A stretch of 45,912 bases of DNA from an uncultured Actinomycetes bacterium (GCA_903924485.1 CAIYBL010000120.1:1-45912), one strand, 5' to 3'. Numbered from the stretch's first letter, positions 1 through 9,899 are shown. The notes: generated by a model from the sequence alone, not told the origin. Made by a program: numbers and translations.

Positions 1-125
1 GAAACCCACACGAAGTGGCCGAAGCCGTCTGTTTCCTTGCCAGTGATGCGGCTTCCTTCATCACTGGCTCATCGCTGTTGGTCGACGGTGGGTTTAGCGC
101 ACAAAAAGATTTAACTAAGAGCTAG
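1..125 (+). CDS. Short-chain dehydrogenase/reductase, C-terminal fragment (5' end outside window)
   Basis: Frame starting at nt 3 reads [40 protein letters not shown], a classic SDR C-terminus (FLASD...ITG..L.VDGG). Confidence 0.9.
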   Translation, partial: NPHEVAEAVCFLASDAASFITGSSLLVDGGFSAQKDLTKS

Positions 126-1053
126 AGGTGTCAGAGATAGGCTGTGCCGAAGAGTCTCGAAACGCCTCCACTATCGCCGCATCCTGTATGCCTAGCCCGA
201 CGGAGAAATACATAATTGAGTCCAGGGAGTTTGTACGTCCGGCGGCTTGCTGATTTATCACGTCGCCAATCGATATGACGTGCAGCGCTGGATCAATTTC
301 CAAGGCTGAGACAATCGAGCCATTTTGAATTCGCGCCGTCGCAGCATCGTCAACGAAAACTCTGCTGGCTTGCAAAACGGACTTGCCGGAAACTTCTTCA
401 CGGTTTGGCGCAAAAGATCCAATCGAAATCAAAGTTTTCCCCGAGCCAATGCCATCAACAACGACTGGTGAAACAGAATTCGTACATACAAAGATCAGAT
501 CGCACTCCTCAATCGACTCTTGGAGATTTAGAGACACGATTATTCGCGGCTCAGATGAGAATAGCGTTTTGAAATCGGAGTCAGGTTTGCGAGCAACGAC
601 AATTATCTTCTCAGGGTTGAATAATTCCAGAGCTGCAGCAGCGTGAGCCTGAGCCGTGTGTCCTGCACCTATTATCGCGATGTTCTTAACTGGATTTGCA
701 AGAGTCTGAGCGGCCATCATGCTCGCCGCGGTAGTGCGAATCTTCGTCGTCATTTCTCCATCAAAGATTTCTTCAAGGGCTCCAGTGGTCTGATTTAAAA
801 CACCGACGTAGCTTTGCACCACAGGAATATTTCGATCGGCATTGCCAGGAGTGACGCTTCCGAATTTCACGATCGTTGGACCGTGCATTGAGGCGCGAGC
901 AAGGTAGGCGAACTGGGCATCGGCACCATTTGGAAGTACGCCTCTGGCTCCCATGGTTGCTTCACCCCGCGAGAGCGCAGCGAACACTTCGACCTGGGTT
1001 TGGATTCCCCTAGCCAAAGGAAAAGCAGCCTCTAAGTCATCGGCTGTAATCAT
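115..1053 (-). CDS. Ornithine cyclodeaminase / mu-crystallin family protein
   Basis: Protein from [16 protein letters not shown]...; motifs [18 protein letters not shown]-like, [21 protein letters not shown]. The ORF track starts at 1239, but an ATG at 1053 gives the usual family start and avoids overlap with the divergent permease. Confidence 0.85.
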   Translation of the reverse strand: MITADDLEAAFPLARGIQTQVEVFAALSRGEATMGARGVLPNGADAQFAYLARASMHGPTIVKFGSVTPGNADRNIPVVQSYVGVLNQTTGALEEIFDGEMTTKIRTTAASMMAAQTLANPVKNIAIIGAGHTAQAHAAAALELFNPEKIIVVARKPDSDFKTLFSSEPRIIVSLNLQESIEECDLIFVCTNSVSPVVVDGIGSGKTLISIGSFAPNREEVSGKSVLQASRVFVDDAATARIQNGSIVSALEIDPALHVISIGDVINQQAAGRTNSLDSIMYFSVGLGIQDAAIVEAFRDSSAQPISDTSSS

Positions 1054-1226
1054 TGGGAGAGTAAAAGTTGCCTTCACGTAGATGATCTTGGTGCATGTGC
1101 GCCCGAAAGTGAAAGATGAACTACTGATCAGTACAAAGTTTCTTTGTTTTTTGGAGAGCAAACTGCGTCGATTTTTCTCATTAAGACATACTATTTGTCC
1201 AATCTTTCGAGAAAGGGAAGGTTCAC

Positions 1227-2594
1227 ATGTCAGATTCACAAAAGCACAACTTAGAGCGCGGCCTTGGATTTAAAGGTCTCTTGTCACTTGCGTTGAGTGA
1301 CATTACGCCGATGGCTTCACTCTTGGTTACGGCCGGAGCAGTCCTTGTTCTATCCGGAACTGCAGGTGTTTGGGCATTCTCACTCGGATGCTTAATCGCG
1401 ATTACTGTGGCAATGAGCATGGCGGAACTTGGTTCGATGTATCCAACTGCCGGTGGCCTTTTCTATATTGTTAACAAGGTCCTTGGGCGACCAATTGGTT
1501 TCCTTGCAATGATCGACTACGTCCTCCAAGGCATCTTCATCCCAGCAACTCTCGCCCTTGGAATTGGCACATACCTCCACTCTTTGAATGCATCTATCCC
1601 GGTTAACGCCTCGTCGGCGATCGGTATGGCAATTATTACGATCTTGGCTGTTCTCAGAATCCATATGAGCGCAATCATCGTAACTGTTTGCCTTGTCATC
1701 GAAGGTGTTGTTTTGGCGCTCATTATCGGAGTAGGCATGTTCCATTTGAATCAGCCACTTTCGATTATTACCCACCCTGTCATGATGCATGACGGCAAAT
1801 TGGGATCGGTCGCTGGAGCAGCCATTGTTGCTGCTATTGCTTCCTCCCTCTTCTCCGTAAACGGATACGACAGCGCGATCAACTTCTCTGAAGAAGTTAA
1901 GGGAAATGCTCGAAGTATCGGTCGCGCAGTTATGTACTCCGCACTCGTCGGTGTGGTTCTTGAATTGACTGCCTTCACATTCGGTCTTTTCGGTACACGC
2001 GACTTGGGGGCCTACCTTTCAACCGCAACGCCATTCACTGACTCTGTTACAACTGCTCTTGGAAAGGGCGCCGGACAAGCTGTTTTGGTCGGGGCACTTT
2101 TTGCAATCGTGAACGCAACTCTTGCAATCACTTTGCAGTTCGCTCGAGTACTTTGGGCTAGCGGACGCGACAAAGCGTGGCCAAGTCCAGTTAACGATTT
2201 CCTTGGAAAAGTACATCCAAAGTTCCGATCTCCATGGGCTGCAACTCTCGTTATCGGTGGAGTATCAACCATCTTCTGTGTGAAGTCATCACTCATCTCA
2301 ACAGTGACCTTCACAGCAGTTTTGATCATCATTCTTTACGCGTTGATCGCAATTGCCGCTCTTGTAAGCCGCATCAAGAACAAAGATGAAGAGCGTCCAT
2401 TCAAGATGATGTTCTGGCCGATCCCGCCAATTATCACGATCGTTGGCGTTGGCTTGACCCTTACACAGCAAAAGAAGGGCGACTTGAAGATTATTCTGAT
2501 CGTCGTTGTTATCTCTCTTGCTTACTATTTCCTCTATCTCAACCGTTCAAAGCACACCAGATGGGTACCTCATAACCCCGCTCTGATGGACTAG
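1227..2594 (+). CDS. APC-family amino acid permease
   Basis: 455 aa, about 12 hydrophobic segments, N-terminal LSLALSDITPMASLL and EEVKGNARSIGRAV, typical of APC transporters; SD-like aagggaagg upstream. Confidence 0.88.
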   Translation: MSDSQKHNLERGLGFKGLLSLALSDITPMASLLVTAGAVLVLSGTAGVWAFSLGCLIAITVAMSMAELGSMYPTAGGLFYIVNKVLGRPIGFLAMIDYVLQGIFIPATLALGIGTYLHSLNASIPVNASSAIGMAIITILAVLRIHMSAIIVTVCLVIEGVVLALIIGVGMFHLNQPLSIITHPVMMHDGKLGSVAGAAIVAAIASSLFSVNGYDSAINFSEEVKGNARSIGRAVMYSALVGVVLELTAFTFGLFGTRDLGAYLSTATPFTDSVTTALGKGAGQAVLVGALFAIVNATLAITLQFARVLWASGRDKAWPSPVNDFLGKVHPKFRSPWAATLVIGGVSTIFCVKSSLISTVTFTAVLIIILYALIAIAALVSRIKNKDEERPFKMMFWPIPPIITIVGVGLTLTQQKKGDLKIILIVVVISLAYYFLYLNRSKHTRWVPHNPALMD

Positions 2595-2620
2595 TCCGAC
2601 AACAAATAATCACATTAAAC

Positions 2621-2654
2621 TGAAGGGGTTGGCCCGCAAAGGCCAGCCCCTTCA
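2621..2654 (+). terminator. Hairpin terminator after the permease gene
   Basis: tgaaggggttggcc-cgcaaa-ggccagccccttca: 14-bp stem with one G-U pair, 26 bp after the permease stop; only a weak T tract follows. Confidence 0.75.
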
Positions 2655-2678
2655 ATTATGGTATTTACGAGGAGCGTT

Positions 2679-2840
2679 ATGGATATTGAGAACTTTTCTG
2701 AAATCGATAAAGCCAACTTGCCCAAGCTAAAGCAATATTGGGATTACTTGAAAACTTATCGGGCTAATGTGGATGAATCCCAACTTATTAGTAGCGATAT
2801 TGCCAATATTTTCACCTCACCATTGGACGGTGAAAAGTGA
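2679..2840 (+). CDS. Small GatC/AtzG-like amidase partner protein (53 aa)
   Basis: MDIENFSEIDKANLPKLKQYWDYLKTYRANVDESQLISSDIANIFTSPLDGEK; gaggag RBS; stop TGA overlaps the GTG start of the amidase (GTGA). ORF track start is 2658. Confidence 0.55.
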   Translation: MDIENFSEIDKANLPKLKQYWDYLKTYRANVDESQLISSDIANIFTSPLDGEK

Positions 2841-4252
2841 GTAGAGAGTTGCATCTGCTTTCGATTGCGCAAGTAAGTAAGTTACTCAAGAAGAAAGAAG
2901 TTTCGCCCGTTGAGTTAACCAAGATTTGCCTGGATCGAATTGAAGAATTTAACCCAAAGCTCAATGCTTTCATCACCGTGTACTCAGAAGAGGCGATGAA
3001 ACAAGCCAAAAAGGCTGCGCATGAGATTGCACGTGATGAGTACAGAGGAAAATTGCATGGTGTCCCCCTCGCCATTAAAGACAATATCTATTTTGCTGAT
3101 CACGTTACGACGATGGGATCCAAGATTCATAAGGATTTCGTTTCAGATTTTGATGCCACCACAGTCGTCAAGCTTCGCGAGAGTGGCGCAATCTTTTTAG
3201 GTAAAACAAATATGCACGAATACGCACTTGGTGCCACAACAGATAACCCTCACTACGGAACTTGCCGCAATCCATGGCATTTTGGGAAGATTCCTGGCGG
3301 CTCTAGTGGTGGATCAGCAGCTGCCGTTTCTGCATTCTTGGCATACGGAGCCCTCGGAACGGATACATCAGGGTCAATTCGTGTACCTGCCGCTGCTTGT
3401 GGGCTTGTCGGGCTTAAGGCTACATATGGCCGAGTCAGCAAATATGGATGCTTCCCAGAGGCTTGGAGCCTTGATCACATTGGTCCACTCACACGCACCG
3501 TTGAAGATGCTGCAATTATCTTCGATGCCATCAGTGGGGGCGATAAGAATGATCCAACGTCTCTAGATTTAAAGCCGACCAAACTGGCTAAAAAGTTGGA
3601 TGGCGATCTGAGCAAGCTGACAATCGGGATTGAAGAGGACTTCTTCTTTCACTTCACTGACGTAGATGTTGAACGCCAAGTTCGAGCGACAATTAGTCAA
3701 CTGAAGATAATGGGCGCCAAAGTTAAGACGGTCAAGATTCCATCCTTAAAGGATGCTTTTTGGGCGTTAACAATCATTGACACCGCTGAAACAACTGCAG
3801 TTCATCAACCATTGATGAAAGAGCACGCAAAGGATTATGGAACTGACGTACGTTTTCTTATTGAGTGCGGCTATTTACCGTCAGCCGTTGATTATTTGCA
3901 AGCGCTACAGCTACGCCGAATTATTCAACAAGAGGTAACGGCAGTATTCGAGGAGATTGATGTCCTGCTCGCTCCGACCCTTCCCAGCAAGACCCCATCA
4001 GTCGGAGAACTTACAAGTGTCATAAATGGCAAGTCAGTGGACACCATTGAAACTTGTATGCACAATGTTGGCCCTGGCAACCTACTCGGACTTCCTTCAA
4101 TCTCCATGCCATGTGGAATTATCGATGGGATTCCCGTCGGAATTGAAATCATCGGTGCGCCACTACAGGAGTTGAAAGTTCTCAATCTTGCGAGAGGCCT
4201 AGAAAGAACGAATCCACTCGGTGGTCAAGTTCCAACTGCCTACCTCAACTGA
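2837..4252 (+). CDS. Amidase signature family protein (GatA/AtzE-like)
   Basis: Motifs PLAIKDNIYF, GGSSGGSAAAVSAF, GTDTSGSIRVPAAACGLVGLKATYGRVS (Ser-cisSer-Lys triad region). Confidence 0.92.
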   Translation: MSRELHLLSIAQVSKLLKKKEVSPVELTKICLDRIEEFNPKLNAFITVYSEEAMKQAKKAAHEIARDEYRGKLHGVPLAIKDNIYFADHVTTMGSKIHKDFVSDFDATTVVKLRESGAIFLGKTNMHEYALGATTDNPHYGTCRNPWHFGKIPGGSSGGSAAAVSAFLAYGALGTDTSGSIRVPAAACGLVGLKATYGRVSKYGCFPEAWSLDHIGPLTRTVEDAAIIFDAISGGDKNDPTSLDLKPTKLAKKLDGDLSKLTIGIEEDFFFHFTDVDVERQVRATISQLKIMGAKVKTVKIPSLKDAFWALTIIDTAETTAVHQPLMKEHAKDYGTDVRFLIECGYLPSAVDYLQALQLRRIIQQEVTAVFEEIDVLLAPTLPSKTPSVGELTSVINGKSVDTIETCMHNVGPGNLLGLPSISMPCGIIDGIPVGIEIIGAPLQELKVLNLARGLERTNPLGGQVPTAYLN

Positions 4253-4285
4253 TTAAAACATGCCCTAAATTATTGACCTTTGACG

Positions 4286-4331
4286 GTGCCCCGAGTGGGG
4301 GTCGAACCCACACTGAACGGATTCTAAGGCC
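4286..4331 (-). pseudogene. tRNA-Leu 3'-end remnant (att-like duplicate)
   Basis: 4286-4315 is identical over 30 nt to 4944-4973 (acceptor 3' strand, T arm, variable loop of tRNA-Leu); 4316-4331 matches 11/16 into the anticodon arm. No 5' half present. Confidence 0.85.
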
Positions 4332-4914
4332 TTGTAAATAAATCATGGCCCAAGAATGAATTCCCAATAATCAAAATGCCAACCAAGATAAAAAGTATCT
4401 GAGTCAAAACCCAAACAGGATAGGAACGCACCGGGTGAAGGAATGAATAAGTCTTGTGCATTATTTTGTTCCGTACACGCAATTTTTTCGTATCCCCTGG
4501 CTCTTTGATCATTTCTGCTGCTCGATTATTCGCGTCTATCCATTCCGCGCTCTGCGTATCGCTGAAGCTGTAACCAAACAACTCATCTTCTGTTTTTACG
4601 AGCATTTTAGTAATGGTGAATTCATAAAGTCTTATTCTTGAGAGGGAGGCAAGTGATACAAAAGCGATGAAGATTCCCAGCAGAGCAGAGAGAACTCTTG
4701 CCGTAGTCCTGGAGGAATTATTGAGAGCAATACTCAATAAAAACGCTTGTCCGCCTAAAGATAAGGCGGGGATTTGCCAAAATAGTGCGTCGAAATGTCT
4801 ACGTCTCTCACTCAATGAGGTGTACTTAAGAACCGCTAGATCCTTACTTTCTGAATTTGGCACCCTGTCTCCCTCATGCTTTTGCAGTAGGTTAAATCTT
4901 AGATTGATCTTCAT
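4324..4914 (-). CDS. Orphan membrane protein (196 aa) within a tRNA-flanked micro-island
   Basis: Three predicted TM stretches: LFWQIPALSLGGQAFLLSIAL, TARVLSALLGIFIAFVSLASL, VWVLTQILFILVGILIIGNSFL; lies between the duplicated tRNA ends. Confidence 0.7.
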   Translation of the reverse strand: MKINLRFNLLQKHEGDRVPNSESKDLAVLKYTSLSERRRHFDALFWQIPALSLGGQAFLLSIALNNSSRTTARVLSALLGIFIAFVSLASLSRIRLYEFTITKMLVKTEDELFGYSFSDTQSAEWIDANNRAAEMIKEPGDTKKLRVRNKIMHKTYSFLHPVRSYPVWVLTQILFILVGILIIGNSFLGHDLFTRP

Positions 4915-4944
4915 CTAATGGAAACAGAAATCAATGAATGAAAG

Positions 4945-5017
4945 TGCCCCGAGTGGGGGTCGAACCCACACTGGGAGGATTTTAAGTCCTCTGCCTCTGC
5001 CATTGGGCTATCGGGGC
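4945..5017 (-). tRNA. tRNA-Leu (anticodon TAA), short variable loop
   Basis: gccccga acceptor / tcggggc; anticodon arm gagga-cttaaaa-tcctc; T arm gtggg-ttcgacc-cccac; discriminator A; CCA not encoded. Confidence 0.88.
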
Positions 5018-5153
5018 GCACGCTCATTATGAGCGAATACGTGAGTGTACTAGAGGAAAAGTGCACGCTAAACACCCACCCCGTATTGCCCCGAGATTTA
5101 CCACTGCAGCGTTGATGCCGCGCCAATTGCTTGATTAATTAACAACCAGCCTG

Positions 5154-5570
5154 TTAGCTCGTTTTGGCGCTGTACCCATGCCATTTAGCGATTTTTACTC
5201 CGCTAAATTCATAGACCCACATCGAGTCTTCGGTGTGACCATCAGTGAAATTGAATACATGCTCTGTATGAGCTAACAGATCTCCAACTCCAATAGATGC
5301 ATCGACTCTGATTTGTATATTTGGATGGTGTTTGAATGCCTCAGAAAGATTCTTGAGCAGGGCGGGTAATCCGTCTGAAGTGACGACTCCTTCGGAATTC
5401 ATTCCAATGAAGCCTTCAAGAAAGAGCGCGCCCAGGCTCTCCAAGTCCTTGGCATTAAATGCATCTACTAGCTTTGCAATTACCTTTTGGCGATCTGGAA
5501 AAAGATCGTTGCTAATTTGATGCACCCGTATTAGCGAATGTCTTGGAAGTAATCTGCCAGCGTCCATCAA
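5154..5570 (-). CDS. NTF2-like / SnoaL-like protein
   Basis: VIAKLVDAFNAKDLESLGALFLEGFIGMNSEG... SnoaL-like fold pattern. A GTG at 5525 is a plausible start (HQISNDLFPDRQK...). Confidence 0.65.
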   Translation of the reverse strand: MMDAGRLLPRHSLIRVHQISNDLFPDRQKVIAKLVDAFNAKDLESLGALFLEGFIGMNSEGVVTSDGLPALLKNLSEAFKHHPNIQIRVDASIGVGDLLAHTEHVFNFTDGHTEDSMWVYEFSGVKIAKWHGYSAKTS

Positions 5571-5883
5571 GAATGGCTAATTGGAAATAGTCAGTGAAGG
5601 CAAGAGTGCCCCAAAAACCAACTTCTCTAACTGTCGCTGTTGCTGCAGTTCCATCAATCTGAATATCAGTAATTTTGCATACGAGAGCGCCTGCATCTCC
5701 CGGAGATCCAACCATTAGTGCAATAAATGCTGGCTTATCTAAGTCATAGTCAACGCCGCCCACAGTGCCGAACCATCGGGCACTTGCATGGAATGCTTCT
5801 TCAAGTTTCTTAGCATCTCCCTTGCCTGCGCCATCAATGTATAAACCAACTAGTCGTGTTATCTCGGCTAAATCTTTACTCAT
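5512..5883 (-). CDS. NTF2-like (putative lumazine-binding type) protein
   Basis: LVGLYIDGAGKGDAKKLEEAFHASARWFG...FTDYFQLAILDGRWQITSKTFAN; SD ggagagg. Confidence 0.75.
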   Translation of the reverse strand: MSKDLAEITRLVGLYIDGAGKGDAKKLEEAFHASARWFGTVGGVDYDLDKPAFIALMVGSPGDAGALVCKITDIQIDGTAATATVREVGFWGTLAFTDYFQLAILDGRWQITSKTFANTGASN

Positions 5884-5981
5884 GGTTGCACCTCTCCGTG
5901 CCTAGGTTTGGAAGTATGTATGCAAGAGCCAGGAATAAATAGTGATACCCGCTGGTAAATCAGGCTTATTTGTTTCCCTTA

Positions 5982-6788
5982 CTAGCCAATCGCGCGTGAA
6001 AACCTGGCCGCAGTTTCAAGTACTGCGTCCAACTGATCGTGTGTGAGCTTTCCAGTAAAGGTGTTTTGCTGGCTCGGGTGATAGCTGGCAATCAATAGGT
6101 AATCAACGCCGCTATGTGAGTAGGCGTATTCGGCGCCGTGGCCAAACTTCACAGCAGGGATCGGATGTCCCAATTCCCGCAAAGTCTTAAGCAGTGCGTT
6201 CCAAGCGAATGCACCAAGACCAACAAAGGCACGCACAGTTGGCAGAGTTAACTCGATCTCACGCTTCAACCATGGCGCACACATGTCGCGCTCTGGTGTG
6301 TCTGGCTTGTTATCTGGAGGTGCGCATCGCACTGCAGTATTTATGCGGGTGTGCTTTAACTTTTGTCCATCATCGCGCGAAGTACTTGTTGGAATCTTCG
6401 CAATTCCGATACGGTGCAATGAACCATAGAGCCAATCACCAGATGAGTCTCCTGTAAATATTCTCCCTGTGCGATTTGCTCCGTGAGCACCGGGTGCTAA
6501 ACCGACAATTAATAACCGTGGTTTGTCCGAGCCAAATCCTGGAATTGGCTTTCCCCAGTATTCGTGATCGGTGTATGCCTTGCGCTTTACGACAGCAACT
6601 TCCTCGCGCCATGCAACGAGCCTAGGACAAGCGGTGCAATGAGTGATGGCTTCATCTAGTTGGCCGATTGTCTCTATCTTCGCAGCAACGGCCTTAACGT
6701 TTGTTGCTTTAGCGCGAGCCAATGGACCAGGCGATTCCGTCGAGGATGTCACTCTCTGATGCGACAAATTCTGATGCACCCGTTGCAA
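5982..6788 (-). CDS. Uracil-DNA glycosylase, family 5-like (Fe-S)
   Basis: ITHCTACPRLVAWREE, GLAPGAHGANRTGRIFTGDSSGDWLY, ASYHPSQQNTFTGKLT. True start uncertain; the ORF overlaps the upstream ppx gene. Confidence 0.9.
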   Translation of the reverse strand: MQRVHQNLSHQRVTSSTESPGPLARAKATNVKAVAAKIETIGQLDEAITHCTACPRLVAWREEVAVVKRKAYTDHEYWGKPIPGFGSDKPRLLIVGLAPGAHGANRTGRIFTGDSSGDWLYGSLHRIGIAKIPTSTSRDDGQKLKHTRINTAVRCAPPDNKPDTPERDMCAPWLKREIELTLPTVRAFVGLGAFAWNALLKTLRELGHPIPAVKFGHGAEYAYSHSGVDYLLIASYHPSQQNTFTGKLTHDQLDAVLETAARFSRAIG

Positions 6789-7623
6789 GCATTACTTGTG
6801 AAAGAACGAGTGCACCCGCCGTGATTACGTCAACGCGGCCAGGGTGCATATAGCCGAGAGCGGTACGTTGATCATGATTCATCGCTAGAAACATCAGTGA
6901 GGCTTCATGGGCTTTACCTGCGGCTATGCGAGAAAGGTGAATCGCGTAACGGTCGTACTCTGGCAATCCCATGGCTGCTGCCGCGACAGTTGTTGCCGTA
7001 CCTGCAACTGCGATTACCGTCTTTGCTTGTGTGATTGGAACTACCGTTGCTGCCTCTGAAATTGCTTTTTGGATATCGGTGGTTGCCTTGGCAATTTCAT
7101 CTGCCGTTGGTGGATCAGAGTGGAAGTGGCGCTCTGCCATGCGTACACATCCAATGTTGACGCTCTTGGCGAATTCAACATCAGTGTTTCCGTAGACAAA
7201 CTCCGTTGAACCTCCCCCAATGTCAACAACAAGGAATGGCCCTTGGCTTGTGGGAAGGTCTCTAATTGCGCCTAAAAAAGTGAGATTTGCTTCCTCATCG
7301 CCTGTGATTACCTCAGGGTAGAGGCCAAGGCGATCGTGCACACCATTGAGAAAAAGATTTCGGTTGGTCGCATCGCGCGATGCACTGGTGGCGCAGAAAC
7401 GAATCTTTTCAACTCCTCGGCGAGTGATCTCGGCAGCGAAAATATCAACTACAGCCAAAGTTCGCTCGATGGCGTCGGGGTGAAACTCTCCTGTTTTATC
7501 AACTCCTTGCCCCAGCCTTACAACTTCCATCGTGCGGTAGACCTCGCGAAAGTTCTCTCCATCGACATCGGCAATAAGTAATCGAATGGAGTTGGTGCCA
7601 CAATCAATAGCCGCAACGCGCAT
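6709..7623 (-). CDS. Ppx/GppA family exopolyphosphatase
   Basis: AAIDCGTNSIRLLIAD, VVDIGGGSTEFVYG, IAVAGTATTVAA. Confidence 0.95.
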   Translation of the reverse strand: MRVAAIDCGTNSIRLLIADVDGENFREVYRTMEVVRLGQGVDKTGEFHPDAIERTLAVVDIFAAEITRRGVEKIRFCATSASRDATNRNLFLNGVHDRLGLYPEVITGDEEANLTFLGAIRDLPTSQGPFLVVDIGGGSTEFVYGNTDVEFAKSVNIGCVRMAERHFHSDPPTADEIAKATTDIQKAISEAATVVPITQAKTVIAVAGTATTVAAAAMGLPEYDRYAIHLSRIAAGKAHEASLMFLAMNHDQRTALGYMHPGRVDVITAGALVLSQVMLATGASEFVASESDILDGIAWSIGSR

Positions 7624-8126
7624 TATTCAACCTCGCTGCACGGTTGAACTTCCCACCACTTCGGCAGTTTCGCTAGCGCTTCATCCCCCAATGGGTTCAC
7701 ACCAGGGCCAGCTGCTAATGAATGTGCCACAAGTGAATGAAGACATTTCACACGATCTGGCATCCCTCCTGCTGAAATGTTTTCAATCTCGGCGACCTCA
7801 ACTCCTAAAGCTGCACGCGCTGCAATGTAATCATCATGTGCGGCGGCATAGGCCCCGCCTAATTCTGCGTCCGTCGCCAAACGATTATTCATATCCACCA
7901 TAAGTCCGGTCGATTCTAAAGTGGAGATCGCTCCAGTGAGTCGTGGGCATGTTGCATAAAAGAATGTAGGAAATGGCGTTCCATCGCCAAGACGTGGTTC
8001 TGTCTCAACAACTGCGGGCTTTCCGCAGGGGCAGCGATAGGCGATTGCATGAACATTTCGTGGTGTGCGCCCTAATTGAGTTTGGATGCAATCAAGATCA
8101 TCCTGTGTTGCTTTTTTTTCAAGCAT
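7623..8126 (-). CDS. DUF501 family protein
   Basis: QTQLGRTPRNVHAIAYRCPCGKPAVVETEPRLGDGTPFPTFFYATCPRL; conserved actinobacterial position between ppx and ftsB. Confidence 0.9.
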   Translation of the reverse strand: MLEKKATQDDLDCIQTQLGRTPRNVHAIAYRCPCGKPAVVETEPRLGDGTPFPTFFYATCPRLTGAISTLESTGLMVDMNNRLATDAELGGAYAAAHDDYIAARAALGVEVAEIENISAGGMPDRVKCLHSLVAHSLAAGPGVNPLGDEALAKLPKWWEVQPCSEVE

Positions 8127-8546
8127 TTACTTTGGGCCGGTCTCAGTTATTGATGAGATTAGACGCTTGTACCAAGGCAAGCCCGCGGGTAAATCTTTGG
8201 AGACCGCTGTCGTTGCTTGTGGATTCGTGGAATCAGTCGGAGTCGTAACAATGTATTGACGCTCTCCTGGCAAAATGAAATGCAACCGTTCACGCGCTTG
8301 AGATTTCACGTATTGCGGGTCTTTCCATTTTTGCAGATCGGCTGCTGCTTGCTTGAGCGCTTCTGTATTGGATGCAACCTGGGCTTGCAGGGCGCTGATC
8401 TGCGCGCGCTGGGCGAAATATCGTTGAGTGGGCGGAGCCAGCGTTAAAGCTAAGAGAAAGAGAACAACCCCAAGGGCCATTACTCGACCATTTCCGCGAC
8501 GCCCATAGTTGGGTTGGCGCTTGGAAGAGGTGCGAGAGCGAGCCAT
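8127..8546 (-). CDS. Septum formation initiator (FtsB/DivIC family)
   Basis: Single TM followed by coiled coil ISALQAQVASNTEALKQAAADLQKWKDPQYVKSQARERLHFILPGE. Confidence 0.9.
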   Translation of the reverse strand: MARSRTSSKRQPNYGRRGNGRVMALGVVLFLLALTLAPPTQRYFAQRAQISALQAQVASNTEALKQAAADLQKWKDPQYVKSQARERLHFILPGERQYIVTTPTDSTNPQATTAVSKDLPAGLPWYKRLISSITETGPK

Positions 8547-8556
8547 TTGTTAGGTT

Positions 8557-9852
<1,296 letters not shown>

Positions 9853-9899
9853 TCAATAATGTCGCAAATGTGAGCGCAAAATCAACGTTGATCGCGTGC

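Noticed and set aside
1392-1790. 132-aa minus-strand ORF inside the APC permease
   Set aside because: Antisense shadow ORF over a well-supported transporter gene; low-complexity polar sequence, no motif.
2012-2332. 106-aa minus-strand ORF inside the APC permease
   Set aside because: Shadow ORF opposite conserved coding sequence.
4286-4331. A second functional tRNA-Leu
   Set aside because: Only the 3' part is present; the anticodon stem does not pair and no 5' acceptor or D arm follows.
4667-4918. 83-aa plus-strand ORF opposite the orphan membrane gene
   Set aside because: Mirror of the hydrophobic minus-strand ORF; the minus ORF has the better TM pattern.
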